A stretch of DNA of 63,428 nucleotides from Pseudarthrobacter sulfonivorans (GTDB taxonomy: Bacteria > Actinomycetota > Actinomycetes > Actinomycetales > Micrococcaceae), in assembly GCF_024391045.1 (NCBI RefSeq), contig NZ_JANFCZ010000025.1:1-63428 (forward strand), in the 5' to 3' direction. The translations under genes and the position numbers were made by a program. Below, piece after piece: positions 37,362-46,677 of this stretch; within the stretch, counting starts at the first letter, position 1; every line of letters begins with the position of its first letter. The notes below the pieces were generated by a model. The model was not told the DNA's origin, made no database searches, and saw only the letters and a list, made by a program, of their open reading frames with translations.

Positions 37362-39582
37362 GGCGTCCCAGCAGCGGCTCCAGCCCGAAGCGCTCCTCCA
37401 GCTGCGCCCGGGTCAGCTGGCCGTGGTAGTGCTCTTCCAGCAGCGGCATGAGCTCGTACTTCCAGATCCTGCGGAGCCCGGCCGGGCTTTGCGCTGCCGG
37501 TTTCATGAAGTAGGACGGGCCAATCATCAGGTCCCGGTCCCACTCGTCAATGGCCGCGTTGAGCGCATCCAGGAGCAGCGCCGGCGTGGTGTCCAGTTTC
37601 CGGGCCTGCAGGAAACGCAGCAGCGAGCCCTTGACGGGTTCGGTCTGCGGGTGCAGTTCGATGAACGCGAACCGGCGGCGGATGGCAGCATCCATCATGG
37701 CGATGGACCGGTCGGCAGTGTTCATGGTGCCGATGATGTACAGGTTGTCCGGCAGCGTGAACGGCTCGTTGGGGCTGTACTGCAGGTAGATCCGGTCGTC
37801 GCGGTACTCCAGCAGGAAGTACAGCTCGCCAAAGACCTTGGCCAGGTTGGCGCGGTTCATCTCGTCGATGATCAGGAAGTAGGGTTTCTTTTCGTTTCCC
37901 GGCTTCGCGGCTTCCTCGGCCAGCCGGCGCAGCGGCCCCGCCACCAGCTTGAACGAGACCTGGCCCTCATCGGTTTTGTCCGGCCGGTAACCTTCGAAAA
38001 AGTCCTCGTACGCGTATGACGGGTGGAACTGCACCAGCTTCACCCGTTCGTCCGTGCTGTCCTGCGCGAGTTCCGCGGCGAGGTGCTTGGCCAGGTATGT
38101 CTTGCCGGTGCCCGGCGGGCCGTACAGAACCAGCTGGCGGTTTTCCTCCAGGAGTTCCGCGATCTCCTGCAGCGGCTCGAGGTCCATGTGGAGCGAATCC
38201 GCGAAGTCGCGGCTCAGCGGGCGGAAGCCCTCCGGCACGGGGACGACTTCGACGGCGGCTGTTGCGGGGTCGTCGTCGTCCGGTTCCGCTTCGCCGGGGA
38301 CGAGCGCCTGCAGCGCCTGCACCACCTTGGTGACGTCCACGATGATGCCGGCGGTTGCCAGCTGGCGCTGAACGTGGCGGGGAAGGTCGCCCGTGGCGTG
38401 GCCTTCGTCGTCGAGCCAGCGGACCTTGCGCCGCATCTGGCGGTTGTCCTCGTTGTGTTCCGGTTCGCCCAGCACCACACCGAGCCGCACCGTGCCCGAG
38501 TTCTGGTACAGGACAAGGTCGCCCGGCTTCATGACCGTCAGGAACGCGAAGACGGCCGTCTTGGTGTCCTCCCGCTCCACGTAGCCCAGGTGCTTGTAGT
38601 CCTCGTCCACCGCGTGCTGCACCAGCCCGGCAGTCACGCCGGGGTTGAGATGGCGGAGATGTTCGACGTCGAGCGTCACCTTCTCCTCCTCGTGCCAGGC
38701 GGCGAGGAGCTCGGCGTTGTCGCTGTGGGTGCGCAGCAGCCAGGCGCGGCGGCCGGGGTCCCCGACCTTGCGCCACTGGCTCACCAGCTGGCGGGCGTAC
38801 CAGTCGATGCGCTGCCCGGCTTGTTCGTCCAGGTGCAGGCGGATGCGGTGGATGTCCGCGGTGATGTCCTCGTCGGAGTCGCCGTTGGAGCCGCCCACCA
38901 GGGAAGCGAACGCGTCCCGGATTTCGCGGCGTTCAACGTCTGCCACCACCGGTTCGAAGTAGCTGGGCCAGGCCAGGTACTCAATGCTGCGGCGGATGGC
39001 AGGCTGGTCCTCGGGCGCGCCCGCAGCCAGTTCGTGGAACTTCAGCGGATCCTTCAGAGCCTTGGTGATGGCCGCCGGAACCTGGTGGTCCACGTGCTGC
39101 ACAAAGCGGCACAGCCATTTCAGGTGGTCCCAGATGGTCCAGTTGAATTCGGCGGTGCGGTCCCTGATCACACCGTGGTCCGTCATGTCCTTGTACAGTT
39201 CCTCGGGCAGCTCCAGCGCAGGCTCCAGCCACGACGCGGCTTCCGCCACTCGGGCGCGCTTGACCTTGAGCGACTTCACCTCGTGGGCCAGCGGCAGCGA
39301 CTGCAGGAAAAGCAGTTCGACGGCGAGCTGCTTCGCCTCGCGGGACGCGCCCTCGAGGTTCTGCCGGAGATTGGTCATCATGGGCGCCTTGGCGTCCGCC
39401 ACTCCCCGTTCCAGGCGGTCCAGCAGCTCTGCCGCAGCGTCTGCCGTCCACGTGAGGGTCTTGCCGTCCAGGGCTGAGGGCTTGCCCTGCAGCCCCGGGC
39501 CGAGGACAAACCACGCCGCCTCCTCGATCTCCTTGGAGACGCCGAGGGCACGGTGCATTGCAGTCTTGGGAGGCGGGGTCAT
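37348..39582 (-). CDS. mcrB: McrB-like AAA+ GTPase/ATPase
   Basis: The 744-residue protein is the motor and recognition half of an McrBC system. The AAA+ domain occupies about 480-740: Walker A LYGPPGTGKTYLAKHL, then QFHPSYAYEDFFEGYRP, Walker B LIIDEMNRANLAKVFGEL and the McrB marker GTMNTADRSIAMMDAAIRRRF. The first 330 residues are helical and unrecognised. A small beta module (about 350-420; KPGDLVLYQNSGTVRLGVVLG) sits just before the motor and could be the DNA-reading part. Cotranscribed with mcrC. Confidence 0.88.
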   Translation of the reverse strand: MTPPPKTAMHRALGVSKEIEEAAWFVLGPGLQGKPSALDGKTLTWTADAAAELLDRLERGVADAKAPMMTNLRQNLEGASREAKQLAVELLFLQSLPLAHEVKSLKVKRARVAEAASWLEPALELPEELYKDMTDHGVIRDRTAEFNWTIWDHLKWLCRFVQHVDHQVPAAITKALKDPLKFHELAAGAPEDQPAIRRSIEYLAWPSYFEPVVADVERREIRDAFASLVGGSNGDSDEDITADIHRIRLHLDEQAGQRIDWYARQLVSQWRKVGDPGRRAWLLRTHSDNAELLAAWHEEEKVTLDVEHLRHLNPGVTAGLVQHAVDEDYKHLGYVEREDTKTAVFAFLTVMKPGDLVLYQNSGTVRLGVVLGEPEHNEDNRQMRRKVRWLDDEGHATGDLPRHVQRQLATAGIIVDVTKVVQALQALVPGEAEPDDDDPATAAVEVVPVPEGFRPLSRDFADSLHMDLEPLQEIAELLEENRQLVLYGPPGTGKTYLAKHLAAELAQDSTDERVKLVQFHPSYAYEDFFEGYRPDKTDEGQVSFKLVAGPLRRLAEEAAKPGNEKKPYFLIIDEMNRANLAKVFGELYFLLEYRDDRIYLQYSPNEPFTLPDNLYIIGTMNTADRSIAMMDAAIRRRFAFIELHPQTEPVKGSLLRFLQARKLDTTPALLLDALNAAIDEWDRDLMIGPSYFMKPAAQSPAGLRRIWKYELMPLLEEHYHGQLTRAQLEERFGLEPLLGRLAAS

Positions 39583-39654
39583 GTGTTCAAATTTACAGGC
39601 TCAAGCTGGGTGCCTGCTCCTAGCCCCGTGTCCTCATGGATCCGGCGGAATGCC

Positions 39655-39894
39655 TTAGCTGACCGCATCGGGCCGCTTGCGCCCAAGAATGAAGTATCCG
39701 ATCGGTCCGATGAAATTAATGAGGGCCGCGGCCCGCCAGGCCGCCTTTGGCCCGTTGATCTGGGCAGCCGGCCGCCTGCTGATGTCCCGCTGGGCAGCCA
39801 GCATCAGCGACACCTGCACAATGCCCGCCGCCACCACTCCCGCGCGTGCCGCCGGTGACATCTCTTTCCAGGTCTTTTTGTTCTTCTTGGCCAT
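39655..39894 (-). CDS. PLDc_N-type small membrane protein
   Basis: The 79-residue protein has a basic N-terminus (MAKKNKKTWKEM), a helix (AGVVAAGIVQVSLMLAAQRDI) and a second helix ending FIGPIGYFILGRKRP, the mark of the phospholipase-D N-terminal (PLDc_N) family. These short proteins span the membrane twice; role unknown. AAGGAG eight bases upstream fixes the ATG at 39894. Confidence 0.8.
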   Translation of the reverse strand: MAKKNKKTWKEMSPAARAGVVAAGIVQVSLMLAAQRDISRRPAAQINGPKAAWRAAALINFIGPIGYFILGRKRPDAVS

Positions 39895-40000
39895 GGTCAA
39901 CGCTCCTTAGGTGGATATACACAGTTTCAGGTGTGCACCGCCACCGTGCAACGGGTGGCGGGAGTTTCGGGTAGTGGACGAGCCACGCCGGACGGGCAGC

Positions 40001-40417
40001 TCAGAAGGTGAACGGCGCCATCCGCTCTTTCTGCTCCGGCGTCAGGCGCAGGATCCGGCCGGTTGCTTCGTCCACAAACGCCAGGTGGCTGCACGCCCGG
40101 ACGCAGTCCTCCCGCGTGACAGGGTCCTGCACCACGTAGTGAATGTCGAAGCTGGCACCCTTGACGGCCCCGATCCACACGTGGACCACGGCCGGGACAT
40201 TGCGGTACTCCAATGTCTTGACGTAGCGGATTTTGTGGTCCACCACGAGCGCCAAGGTGCCGTCGGGGACCGCGTTGAAGAGGGCGACTTCGGGCTCGAT
40301 GCCGGGCATGCCGGTGCCATGGGGCGGCCCGAATGCGGCGATCCGGGCCTCCTCCAGCATCCGAACGATCTGGACGTTGTTGATGTGCCCGTAGGCGTCC
40401 ATGTCGCCCCAGCGCAT
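40001..40417 (-). CDS. Acyl-CoA thioesterase (4HBT hotdog fold)
   Basis: The 138-residue protein is a single hotdog-fold thioesterase: RWGDMDAYGHINNVQIVRMLEEARI, with the active-site Asp, then ALVVDHKIRYVKTLEYRNVPAVVHVW and DIHYVVQDP. It would release free acids from acyl-CoA. The family's first strand (RRIEVLVP) lies just upstream of the ATG, but no ATG, GTG or TTG start precedes it in frame. The true start may be non-standard, or the protein may be slightly short. It follows the ABC exporter gene after 50 bases and may be coupled to it. Confidence 0.8.
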   Translation of the reverse strand: MRWGDMDAYGHINNVQIVRMLEEARIAAFGPPHGTGMPGIEPEVALFNAVPDGTLALVVDHKIRYVKTLEYRNVPAVVHVWIGAVKGASFDIHYVVQDPVTREDCVRACSHLAFVDEATGRILRLTPEQKERMAPFTF

Positions 40418-40467
40418 CGGGACCAGGACCTCGATGCGCCGGGGCCCGGGGGCCGTGGCCGCCGCGC

Positions 40468-42522
40468 TCAGCTGTGGACCGCCGTCGAGTCGTCCACAAC
40501 CGTTTCTTCAACGTCGGAGCCGGCAAACTGGGACATGTACAGGCGGTAGTACGCGCCTTCGGCTGCCAGCAGGGCCTTGTGGTTGCCCTGCTCCACGATC
40601 TTGCCCTTCTCCATGACCAGGATGGTGTCGGCATCGCGGATGGTGGAAAGCCGGTGGGCGATCACAAAGCTGGTACGGTCCGTCCGCAGCGCCGCCATGG
40701 CCTTCTGCACCAGCAGCTCGGTACGCGTGTCCACGGAGCTGGTGGCCTCATCCAGGATGAGCAGCGACGGGTTGGCCACGAACGCGCGGGCGATGGTGAT
40801 CAGCTGCTTCTCACCGGCGCTGACGTTGTTGCCCTCCTCATCGATCACGGTGTCATAGCCGTCGGGCAGGGCCCGGACAAAGCGGTCCACGAAGGTGGCC
40901 TTCGCGGCCGCCATGACCTGCTCCTCGGCGGCGTCCAGGTTGCCGTAGCGGATGTTGTCGTAGATGGAGCCGCCGAACAGCCACGCATCCTGGAGCACCA
41001 TGCCCACCTTGGACCGCAGTTCGGAGCGGCTCAGCTTGGTGACATCCACGCCGTCCAGGGTGATGGCCCCGGAGTTGAGCTCGTAGAAGCGCATCACGAG
41101 GTTGACGAGCGTGGTTTTGCCCGCGCCGGTGGGGCCGACGATGGCCACCGTGTGCCCCGGCTCGGCCGTGAAGGACAGGTTTTCGATCAGGGGCTTGTCC
41201 GGCGTGTAGCTGAACGTGACGTCCTGGAACTCCACGTGCCCGTCGGTTTTGGCCGGCAGGTGGTCCGTGGCGGTCTCGGCGTCCTGTTCGTCCGCATCCA
41301 GGAATTCGAACACCCGCTCGGCGGAGGCCACACCGGACTGCAGCATGTTGGCCATGCCGGCCATCTGCCCCAGCGGCTGGGTGAATTCGCGCGAGTACTG
41401 GATGAATGCCGTCGCATCGCCCAGGGACATCGACCCGGAGGCAACCCGGAGGCCGCCCACCACGGCGATGCCCACGTAGCTGAGGTATGAGACGAACTGC
41501 ATGACCGGGAAGATCATGCCGGAAACGAACTGGGCCCCGAAGCTGGCCTTGTACAGTGCCTCGTTGCGTTCTTCGAAGCGTTCCAGCATGTCCGCGTCCC
41601 GGCCGAACACCCGGACCAGATCGTGGCCGGAGAAGGACTCCTCAATCTGGCCGTTCAGGGAACCGGTGTTCTTCCACTGCGCGGCGAAGAGCTTCTGGCT
41701 CCGCGAACCGATCAGGCCGGCCGCAACGCCGGACAGCGGCAGCGCGATGAGGGCAATCAGGGCGAGCTGCCAGGACACGATGAACATCATGATGACAATG
41801 CCGATGACCGTCAGGAGCGAGCTGATCAGCTGTGCGAAGGCCTGCTGCAGCGCCTGCTGGACGTTGTCCACGTCGTTCGTCACGCGGGAGAGCACGTCGC
41901 CCCGCTGGCGGGTGTCGAAGTAGTTCAGCGGGAGCCGGTTCAGCTTCTTTTCGGTATCGTCGCGGAGCCTGCGGATCACTTTCATGACGATGCGGTTCAG
42001 CACGTAGCCCTGCAGCCACAGGAAGATGTTGGCCACAAAATACATCAGCAGGACGATGGCGATCAGCACTGAGAGTTTCTGGAAGTTGATCCCGGTGCCG
42101 GGCACCAGTTCCATCTTTGCGATCATGTCCGCGAAGTTGTCCTGGCCCTGCTGGCGAAGGCCCTCAACAAACTGTTCCTTGCTCGCCCCGGCGGGCAGTT
42201 GCTTGCCCACGACGCCGCCGAAGATCACGTCCATGGCCTGGCCCAGGATCTTGGGGGCGATGACGTTCAGGACCACCGAGACCACCACCAGGGCCACCAC
42301 GGCGTAGATGCCCACGGCTTCCGGCTTCAGGAGCCCCATCAGGCGCTTGGCCGAGGGGAAGAAGTGCTGGGCCTTCTTCGCCGGCATGCCGCCGAACATG
42401 TCGCCGTCGGCTTCGGAGGGCTTGAACTCCTCCTCGAAGAAGTCGTCGTCCTCGAGCAGGTCGGCGTCCGGCTGGGTGGTTTCGGTTGCCGGGCTTGTTG
42501 CGTCCTTCTTGGCGGCGCTCAT
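40468..42522 (-). CDS. ABC exporter half, permease plus ATPase
   Basis: The 684-residue half-transporter has an acidic N-terminal extension (about 1-55), six membrane helices (about 75-380) and an ATPase domain. Walker A is VGPTGAGKTTL, Walker B is LLILDEATSSVD with the catalytic Glu present, and the signature is VSAGEKQ instead of LSGGQ. It pairs with the next gene (ATGA overlap), so the two form a heterodimeric multidrug or lipid exporter. The weak signature here faces the degenerate site of the partner. Confidence 0.9.
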   Translation of the reverse strand: MSAAKKDATSPATETTQPDADLLEDDDFFEEEFKPSEADGDMFGGMPAKKAQHFFPSAKRLMGLLKPEAVGIYAVVALVVVSVVLNVIAPKILGQAMDVIFGGVVGKQLPAGASKEQFVEGLRQQGQDNFADMIAKMELVPGTGINFQKLSVLIAIVLLMYFVANIFLWLQGYVLNRIVMKVIRRLRDDTEKKLNRLPLNYFDTRQRGDVLSRVTNDVDNVQQALQQAFAQLISSLLTVIGIVIMMFIVSWQLALIALIALPLSGVAAGLIGSRSQKLFAAQWKNTGSLNGQIEESFSGHDLVRVFGRDADMLERFEERNEALYKASFGAQFVSGMIFPVMQFVSYLSYVGIAVVGGLRVASGSMSLGDATAFIQYSREFTQPLGQMAGMANMLQSGVASAERVFEFLDADEQDAETATDHLPAKTDGHVEFQDVTFSYTPDKPLIENLSFTAEPGHTVAIVGPTGAGKTTLVNLVMRFYELNSGAITLDGVDVTKLSRSELRSKVGMVLQDAWLFGGSIYDNIRYGNLDAAEEQVMAAAKATFVDRFVRALPDGYDTVIDEEGNNVSAGEKQLITIARAFVANPSLLILDEATSSVDTRTELLVQKAMAALRTDRTSFVIAHRLSTIRDADTILVMEKGKIVEQGNHKALLAAEGAYYRLYMSQFAGSDVEETVVDDSTAVHS

Positions 42523-44252
42523 GCCATTTCCTCCACGCTCAGCTGGGATTCAACAATTTCCTGATAGGTGGGCGAGGTTTCCAGGAGTTCCTCATGCGTT
42601 CCGCGGTCAACGATCCTGCCGTTGTCCAGGACCAGGATCTGGTCCGCCTCGGTGATGGTGGAGATGCGCTGGGCCACAATGATCACGGTGGCGTCGGCGG
42701 TGGTCCGTTTCAGCGCGGCGCGGAGCCTGGCATCGGTGGCCACGTCCAGGGCCGAGAACGAGTCGTCAAAAAGGTACACCTTCGGCTGGGTGACCAGGGC
42801 GCGGGCGATGCAGAGCCGTTGCCGCTGGCCGCCGGAGACGTTGGTGCCGCCCTGCGAGATGCGGGAATCCAGGCCGTTCTTCTTCTCCCGGACGAAGTCC
42901 GCGCCCTGGGCGATGTGCAGCGCGTCCCAGAGTTCCTGGTCCGTGGCTTCGGTCTTGCCGAACCGCAGGTTGTGCCCGATGGTGCCGGAGAAAAGGTAGG
43001 GCCGCTGCGGGACCAGGGCAACGCGTTTGGTGATCTCGGCCCGGTCCAGCTTGCTGACGGAGACGCCGTCCAGGAGGACCTCCCCCTCGGCGATGTCATA
43101 CAGGCGTGGCAGCAGGGAGAGCAGCGAAGTCTTGCCGGCACCGGTGGAACCGATGATGGCCACGGTCTCCCCCGGCCGGGCGGTGAAGCTGATGTTGCTC
43201 AGCACCGGCGACTCGGCACCGGGGTAGGCGAAGGTGACGTTCCGGTATTCAACAACACCGGCGAGGGTGGCGGGTGTTTCGGGACGTTCAGGATCGTGGA
43301 TGGAGGGTTCGACGTCGAGCACTTCACCAATGCGGTCCGCGCAGACGGAGGCGCGCGGGATCATCATGGCCATGAACGTGCCCATCATGACGGCCATCAG
43401 GATCTGCAGCAGGTACTGCAGGAAGGCAGTCAGGGCGCCCACCTGCATGTCGCCGGAGTCCACGCGCTGGCCGCCGAACCACAGCACGGCGGCGGTGGAC
43501 AGGTGCAGGATCATGCCGATGGCCGGGAACATCAGGACAAACAGGGCGCCGATCTTGAGGGAAACGTCCGTCAGGTCCTTGTTGGCGACACCGAACCGGT
43601 CCGTCTCGTAGGGTTCGCGGACGAAGGCGCGGACCACCCTGATGCCAATGATCTGTTCACGCAGCACGGCGTTGATGCGGTCGATTTTCTTTTGCATCGC
43701 TCGGAAGAGTGGCATCAGCCGGACCACCAGGTAGCCCACCACGACAATCAGTACAGGCACGGAGACCCAGACCAGCCAGGACAGGCTGAGGTCCTCGCGC
43801 AGGGCCATGATGATGCCGCCGATGCACATGATGGGGGTAGCCACCATGAAGTTCAGGCCCATCAGCACCAGCATCTGAACCTGCTGGACATCGTTGGTGC
43901 CGCGGGTGATGAGGGTGGGGGCGCCGAACGCGTTCACGTCCTTCGCGGAGAAACTGGTGACCTTGCGGAACACCCCGCGGCGGAGGTCGCGCCCCACGGC
44001 CATGGCCGTCTTGGAACCGAAGTACACCCCGGCGATGGCCGCGCCCACCTGGACCAGGGCGACGAGGAGCATCACGGCGCCGGTCCGCCAAATGAAGTCA
44101 GTGTCGCCGCGGGAGACGCCTTCATCGATGATCTGGGCGTTGAGGCTGGGCAGGTACAGGGCAGCGATGGTGGAGGCCAGCTGGAAAAAGATCACGGCCA
44201 CGATGTACGGCGTATACGGCTTGGAGTAGCGCCGTATCAGGGTGAGGAGCAT
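42519..44252 (-). CDS. ABC exporter half with degenerate Walker B
   Basis: The 577-residue half-transporter has six membrane helices (about 15-320) and an ATPase domain with Walker A GSTGAGKTSL and signature VSGGQRQRLCIARA. Walker B reads VYLFDDSFSALD, so Asp replaces the catalytic Glu, as in the degenerate site of heterodimeric exporters such as TM287/288 and BmrCD. I chose the ATG at 44252 because AAGGA lies nine bases upstream; the GTG at 44258 is too close to it. First gene of the pair. Confidence 0.9.
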   Translation of the reverse strand: MLLTLIRRYSKPYTPYIVAVIFFQLASTIAALYLPSLNAQIIDEGVSRGDTDFIWRTGAVMLLVALVQVGAAIAGVYFGSKTAMAVGRDLRRGVFRKVTSFSAKDVNAFGAPTLITRGTNDVQQVQMLVLMGLNFMVATPIMCIGGIIMALREDLSLSWLVWVSVPVLIVVVGYLVVRLMPLFRAMQKKIDRINAVLREQIIGIRVVRAFVREPYETDRFGVANKDLTDVSLKIGALFVLMFPAIGMILHLSTAAVLWFGGQRVDSGDMQVGALTAFLQYLLQILMAVMMGTFMAMMIPRASVCADRIGEVLDVEPSIHDPERPETPATLAGVVEYRNVTFAYPGAESPVLSNISFTARPGETVAIIGSTGAGKTSLLSLLPRLYDIAEGEVLLDGVSVSKLDRAEITKRVALVPQRPYLFSGTIGHNLRFGKTEATDQELWDALHIAQGADFVREKKNGLDSRISQGGTNVSGGQRQRLCIARALVTQPKVYLFDDSFSALDVATDARLRAALKRTTADATVIIVAQRISTITEADQILVLDNGRIVDRGTHEELLETSPTYQEIVESQLSVEEMA

Positions 44253-44449
44253 GCCCACGGGTCCTTAAGGGAAGAGAGCGTGAATTGGAGTTTAAGTAGT
44301 AGCAGCGGGGGCTGACATTCTTAGCCTTCCCACTTTACGAAATCCGTTGACTTGGGGAAACATTTGGGCCAAAGATCATCCGATCGGCGTATCCGCCCGG
44401 ATTTCCGCCCGCTCCGGTTCAGCTGCCGGAAGTGCCGGTGCAGTGACAG

Positions 44450-44482
44450 CTGCACCCCGCGGGCGAGGCCCACGGGGTGCAG
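44450..44482. terminator. Terminator hairpin after the DHA2 pump gene
   Basis: CTGCACCCCG (44450-44459) pairs with CGGGGTGCAG (44473-44482), and GGGC pairs with GCCC inside, leaving a three-base loop. It begins 22 bases past the stop of the drug-pump gene on the minus strand. The rest of the 44253-44503 gap holds the promoter region of the ABC pair. Confidence 0.85.
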
Positions 44483-44503
44483 GAGATCGGCGTGGCGCCG
44501 GGG

Positions 44504-46090
44504 TCAGCTGCCCACGGAGGTGAGTTCCGGCGTCGCGCGTTCAGCATCCGACGCCGGCTGGATGTCCACGGTGCGCCGCAGCGGACGTTCCTTGATGAAC
44601 AGGACGGAGATCAGGGCAACCACGGCCACAGCTGCTGAGATCAGGAAGACCTCGGCAGTGGCGTCACCGTAGGCGGCACGCATGATTTCGCGGACAGGTG
44701 CCGGCATGTCCACAAGGTCCATGGAGGCACCGGCCGAACCGCCGGTCACGGGGAGCCCGGCCGCGGCCAGGCCCTCCGTGGCGAGTTGGGTGACCCGGTT
44801 GCTCAGCACGGCACCCAGCACGGCGACGCCGATGGCCCCGCCCACCGACCGGAAGAAGGCTACGGACGCGCTGGCCGTGCCGATGTCCGAGGCGCGGACC
44901 GTGTTCTGGACCGCCAGCACCAGGTTCTGCATCAGCATGCCCAGGCCCACGCCCAGGACGGCGGTGAAGAGCCCGGCCTGCCACAGTTCGGTGGTGTGGT
45001 CCATGGTGCCCGCGAGGCCCAGGCCGCCGATCAGCAGGACGGAACCGCCGATCAGGTAGACCTTCCATTTGCCGGTCCGGCTGATCAGCAGACCCGAAAC
45101 GACAGAGCCTGTCAGGTTGCCGGCAATCATGGGCAGGGTCAGGAGCCCGGCCTCGGTGGGCGTGGCGCCGCGTGCCACCTGGAAGTACTGGCCCAGGAAC
45201 GTAGTGGAGCCGAACATCGCAATGCCCACAGCCACGGAGGCGAGGATGGCCAGCGCCGTGGTGCGTTCGGAGATGATCTTGAGCGGGATGATGGGCTGCT
45301 CCACTTTGGATTCCACCAGCACCAGCAGGGCCAGCAGCACCAGGCCACCGCCCACCATGGCGGCGGACTGCCAGGAGACCCAGTCGTAGTAGGCGGGGTT
45401 GCCGGCGAAGGAGACCCAGATCAGCAGGAGGCTGACGCCTGAGGTGAGCAGGATGGACCCGAGCCAGTCGATCTTGGCGGGGCGCCGGACGTGCTGGATC
45501 TTCAGGGTGAGCTGGAGCAGGATGAGCGCGATGACGGCCAGCGGCACGCAGACGAAGAAGGTCCAGCGCCAGCCGAGCGGGCTGTCCACGATGAATCCGC
45601 CGAGGAGGGGGCCGCCGGCGGTTCCGACGGCCATGACACCGCCCATGTAGCCGGAGTACTTGCCGCGGTCACGGGGCGGGATCATGGTCCCGATGATGGC
45701 CTGTGCCAGAGCGGTGAGGCCGCCCATGGCGACGCCCTGGATGACGCGGGCGGTCAGGAGCAGCGGGATGGTTTCGGAAAGTCCGGCCATCACCGAGCCG
45801 GCCACGAAGATGACGATGCTCAGCTGGACCAGGATCTTCTTGTTGAAGAGGTCAGCCAGTTTGCCCCAGATGGGTGTGGTGACGGCGTTGGCCAGCAGCG
45901 CGGCTGTGATGACCCAGGCGAAGTCGGTCTGGGTGCCGTGCAGGTCGGACATGATGGTGGGCAGCGCGTTCGCCACGATGGTGCTGCTGAGGATGGCGGT
46001 GAAAAACGCGGCGAGGAGGCCGGTGAGGGCCTCCATGATTTGCCGGTGGGTCATGGCCACGGGCGGGGCGGCGGGCGGTTGGCTCGACAT
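44504..46090 (-). CDS. MFS drug:H+ antiporter, DHA2 family
   Basis: The 528-residue protein has fourteen predicted helices and the DHA2 (EmrB/QacA) hallmarks: ALTGLLAAFFTAILSSTIVANALPTI, the loop WGKLADLFNKKIL, GVAMGGLTALAQAIIGTMIPPRDRGKYSGYMG and PLLGGFIVDSPLGWRWTFFV. A basic tail ends it. It should export toxic compounds. The MarR regulator is eleven bases upstream on the same strand, so it is probably drug-inducible. Confidence 0.92.
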   Translation of the reverse strand: MSSQPPAAPPVAMTHRQIMEALTGLLAAFFTAILSSTIVANALPTIMSDLHGTQTDFAWVITAALLANAVTTPIWGKLADLFNKKILVQLSIVIFVAGSVMAGLSETIPLLLTARVIQGVAMGGLTALAQAIIGTMIPPRDRGKYSGYMGGVMAVGTAGGPLLGGFIVDSPLGWRWTFFVCVPLAVIALILLQLTLKIQHVRRPAKIDWLGSILLTSGVSLLLIWVSFAGNPAYYDWVSWQSAAMVGGGLVLLALLVLVESKVEQPIIPLKIISERTTALAILASVAVGIAMFGSTTFLGQYFQVARGATPTEAGLLTLPMIAGNLTGSVVSGLLISRTGKWKVYLIGGSVLLIGGLGLAGTMDHTTELWQAGLFTAVLGVGLGMLMQNLVLAVQNTVRASDIGTASASVAFFRSVGGAIGVAVLGAVLSNRVTQLATEGLAAAGLPVTGGSAGASMDLVDMPAPVREIMRAAYGDATAEVFLISAAVAVVALISVLFIKERPLRRTVDIQPASDAERATPELTSVGS

Positions 46091-46101
46091 ATACGGGTTT
46101 C

Positions 46102-46578
46102 CTAAAGGGTCGACGTGGTGATGGTTCCGGCCGCCGTTGCCCGGGCTGATTGTTTGAGCGACTCGGAGAGCCGGGTGAGGATCCGCGCCGTGTCTTCGGC
46201 GTCCTCCTGGCTCCAGTCGCTGAGGTATTGCTGCAGGGTTTCCGTGCGGTGCTCTTCGATCTGGCCAAGTTTTTCCACACCCGCCGGCGACAGCGCCACC
46301 AGTTGGGCGCGGCCGTCGTTGGGGTCCTGCCGACGGATGACGTAGCCCTGTTCCTCAAGGTCCGCTATGTGGCGGCTCAGGACGGGAGCGCTGACGCCCA
46401 GCCGTTCGGCCAGGTGCGTGGCGCGGGACTCCCCCTCCCCCACGAAGCGGAGCACCCCCTGCAGCGCCACCCCGGTCTCCTGGCCACGGAAACTCGCGGC
46501 GGCGACGCAGCGGACTACCCTCTGCAGGTCAAAAATGCGGTAGACCAGATCCGCTGCGGTGTCCGGCGCGACTGCCAT
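46102..46578 (-). CDS. MarR-family transcriptional regulator
   Basis: The 158-residue protein is a dimeric winged-helix regulator: GVLRFVGEGESRATHLAERLGVSAPVLSRHIADLEEQGYVIRRQDPNDGRAQLVALSPAG is the DNA-binding core (about 45-110), flanked by dimerisation helices. It most likely represses itself and the DHA2 pump and is released by a ligand. GAGGAGA precedes the ATG. An inverted repeat (46607-46634) upstream is the probable operator. Confidence 0.92.
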   Translation of the reverse strand: MAVAPDTAADLVYRIFDLQRVVRCVAAASFRGQETGVALQGVLRFVGEGESRATHLAERLGVSAPVLSRHIADLEEQGYVIRRQDPNDGRAQLVALSPAGVEKLGQIEEHRTETLQQYLSDWSQEDAEDTARILTRLSESLKQSARATAAGTITTSTL

Positions 46579-46606
46579 GGTGCATATCTCCTCGGTTGTT
46601 TGCCTG

Positions 46607-46634
46607 AAGCAACTATATCGTTAAATGGTTGCTT
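46607..46634. promoter_or_regulatory. Probable MarR operator
   Basis: AAGCAAC (46607-46613) and GTTGCTT (46628-46634) flank a 14-base AT-rich spacer, about 30 bases upstream of the marR ATG. On the minus strand TATAGT inside the spacer could be the -10 box, so a bound repressor would block the promoter. Confidence 0.7.
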
Positions 46635-46677
46635 TGGGAAACTAACCGCAAAGGAGGGTGCGCTGCCGCGCGTGGTG

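Noticed and set aside
42486..44315. A 609-codon plus-strand open frame
   Set aside because: It is the mirror of the ABC exporter gene; its product is Gln/His/Asp/Gly-rich with no domain.
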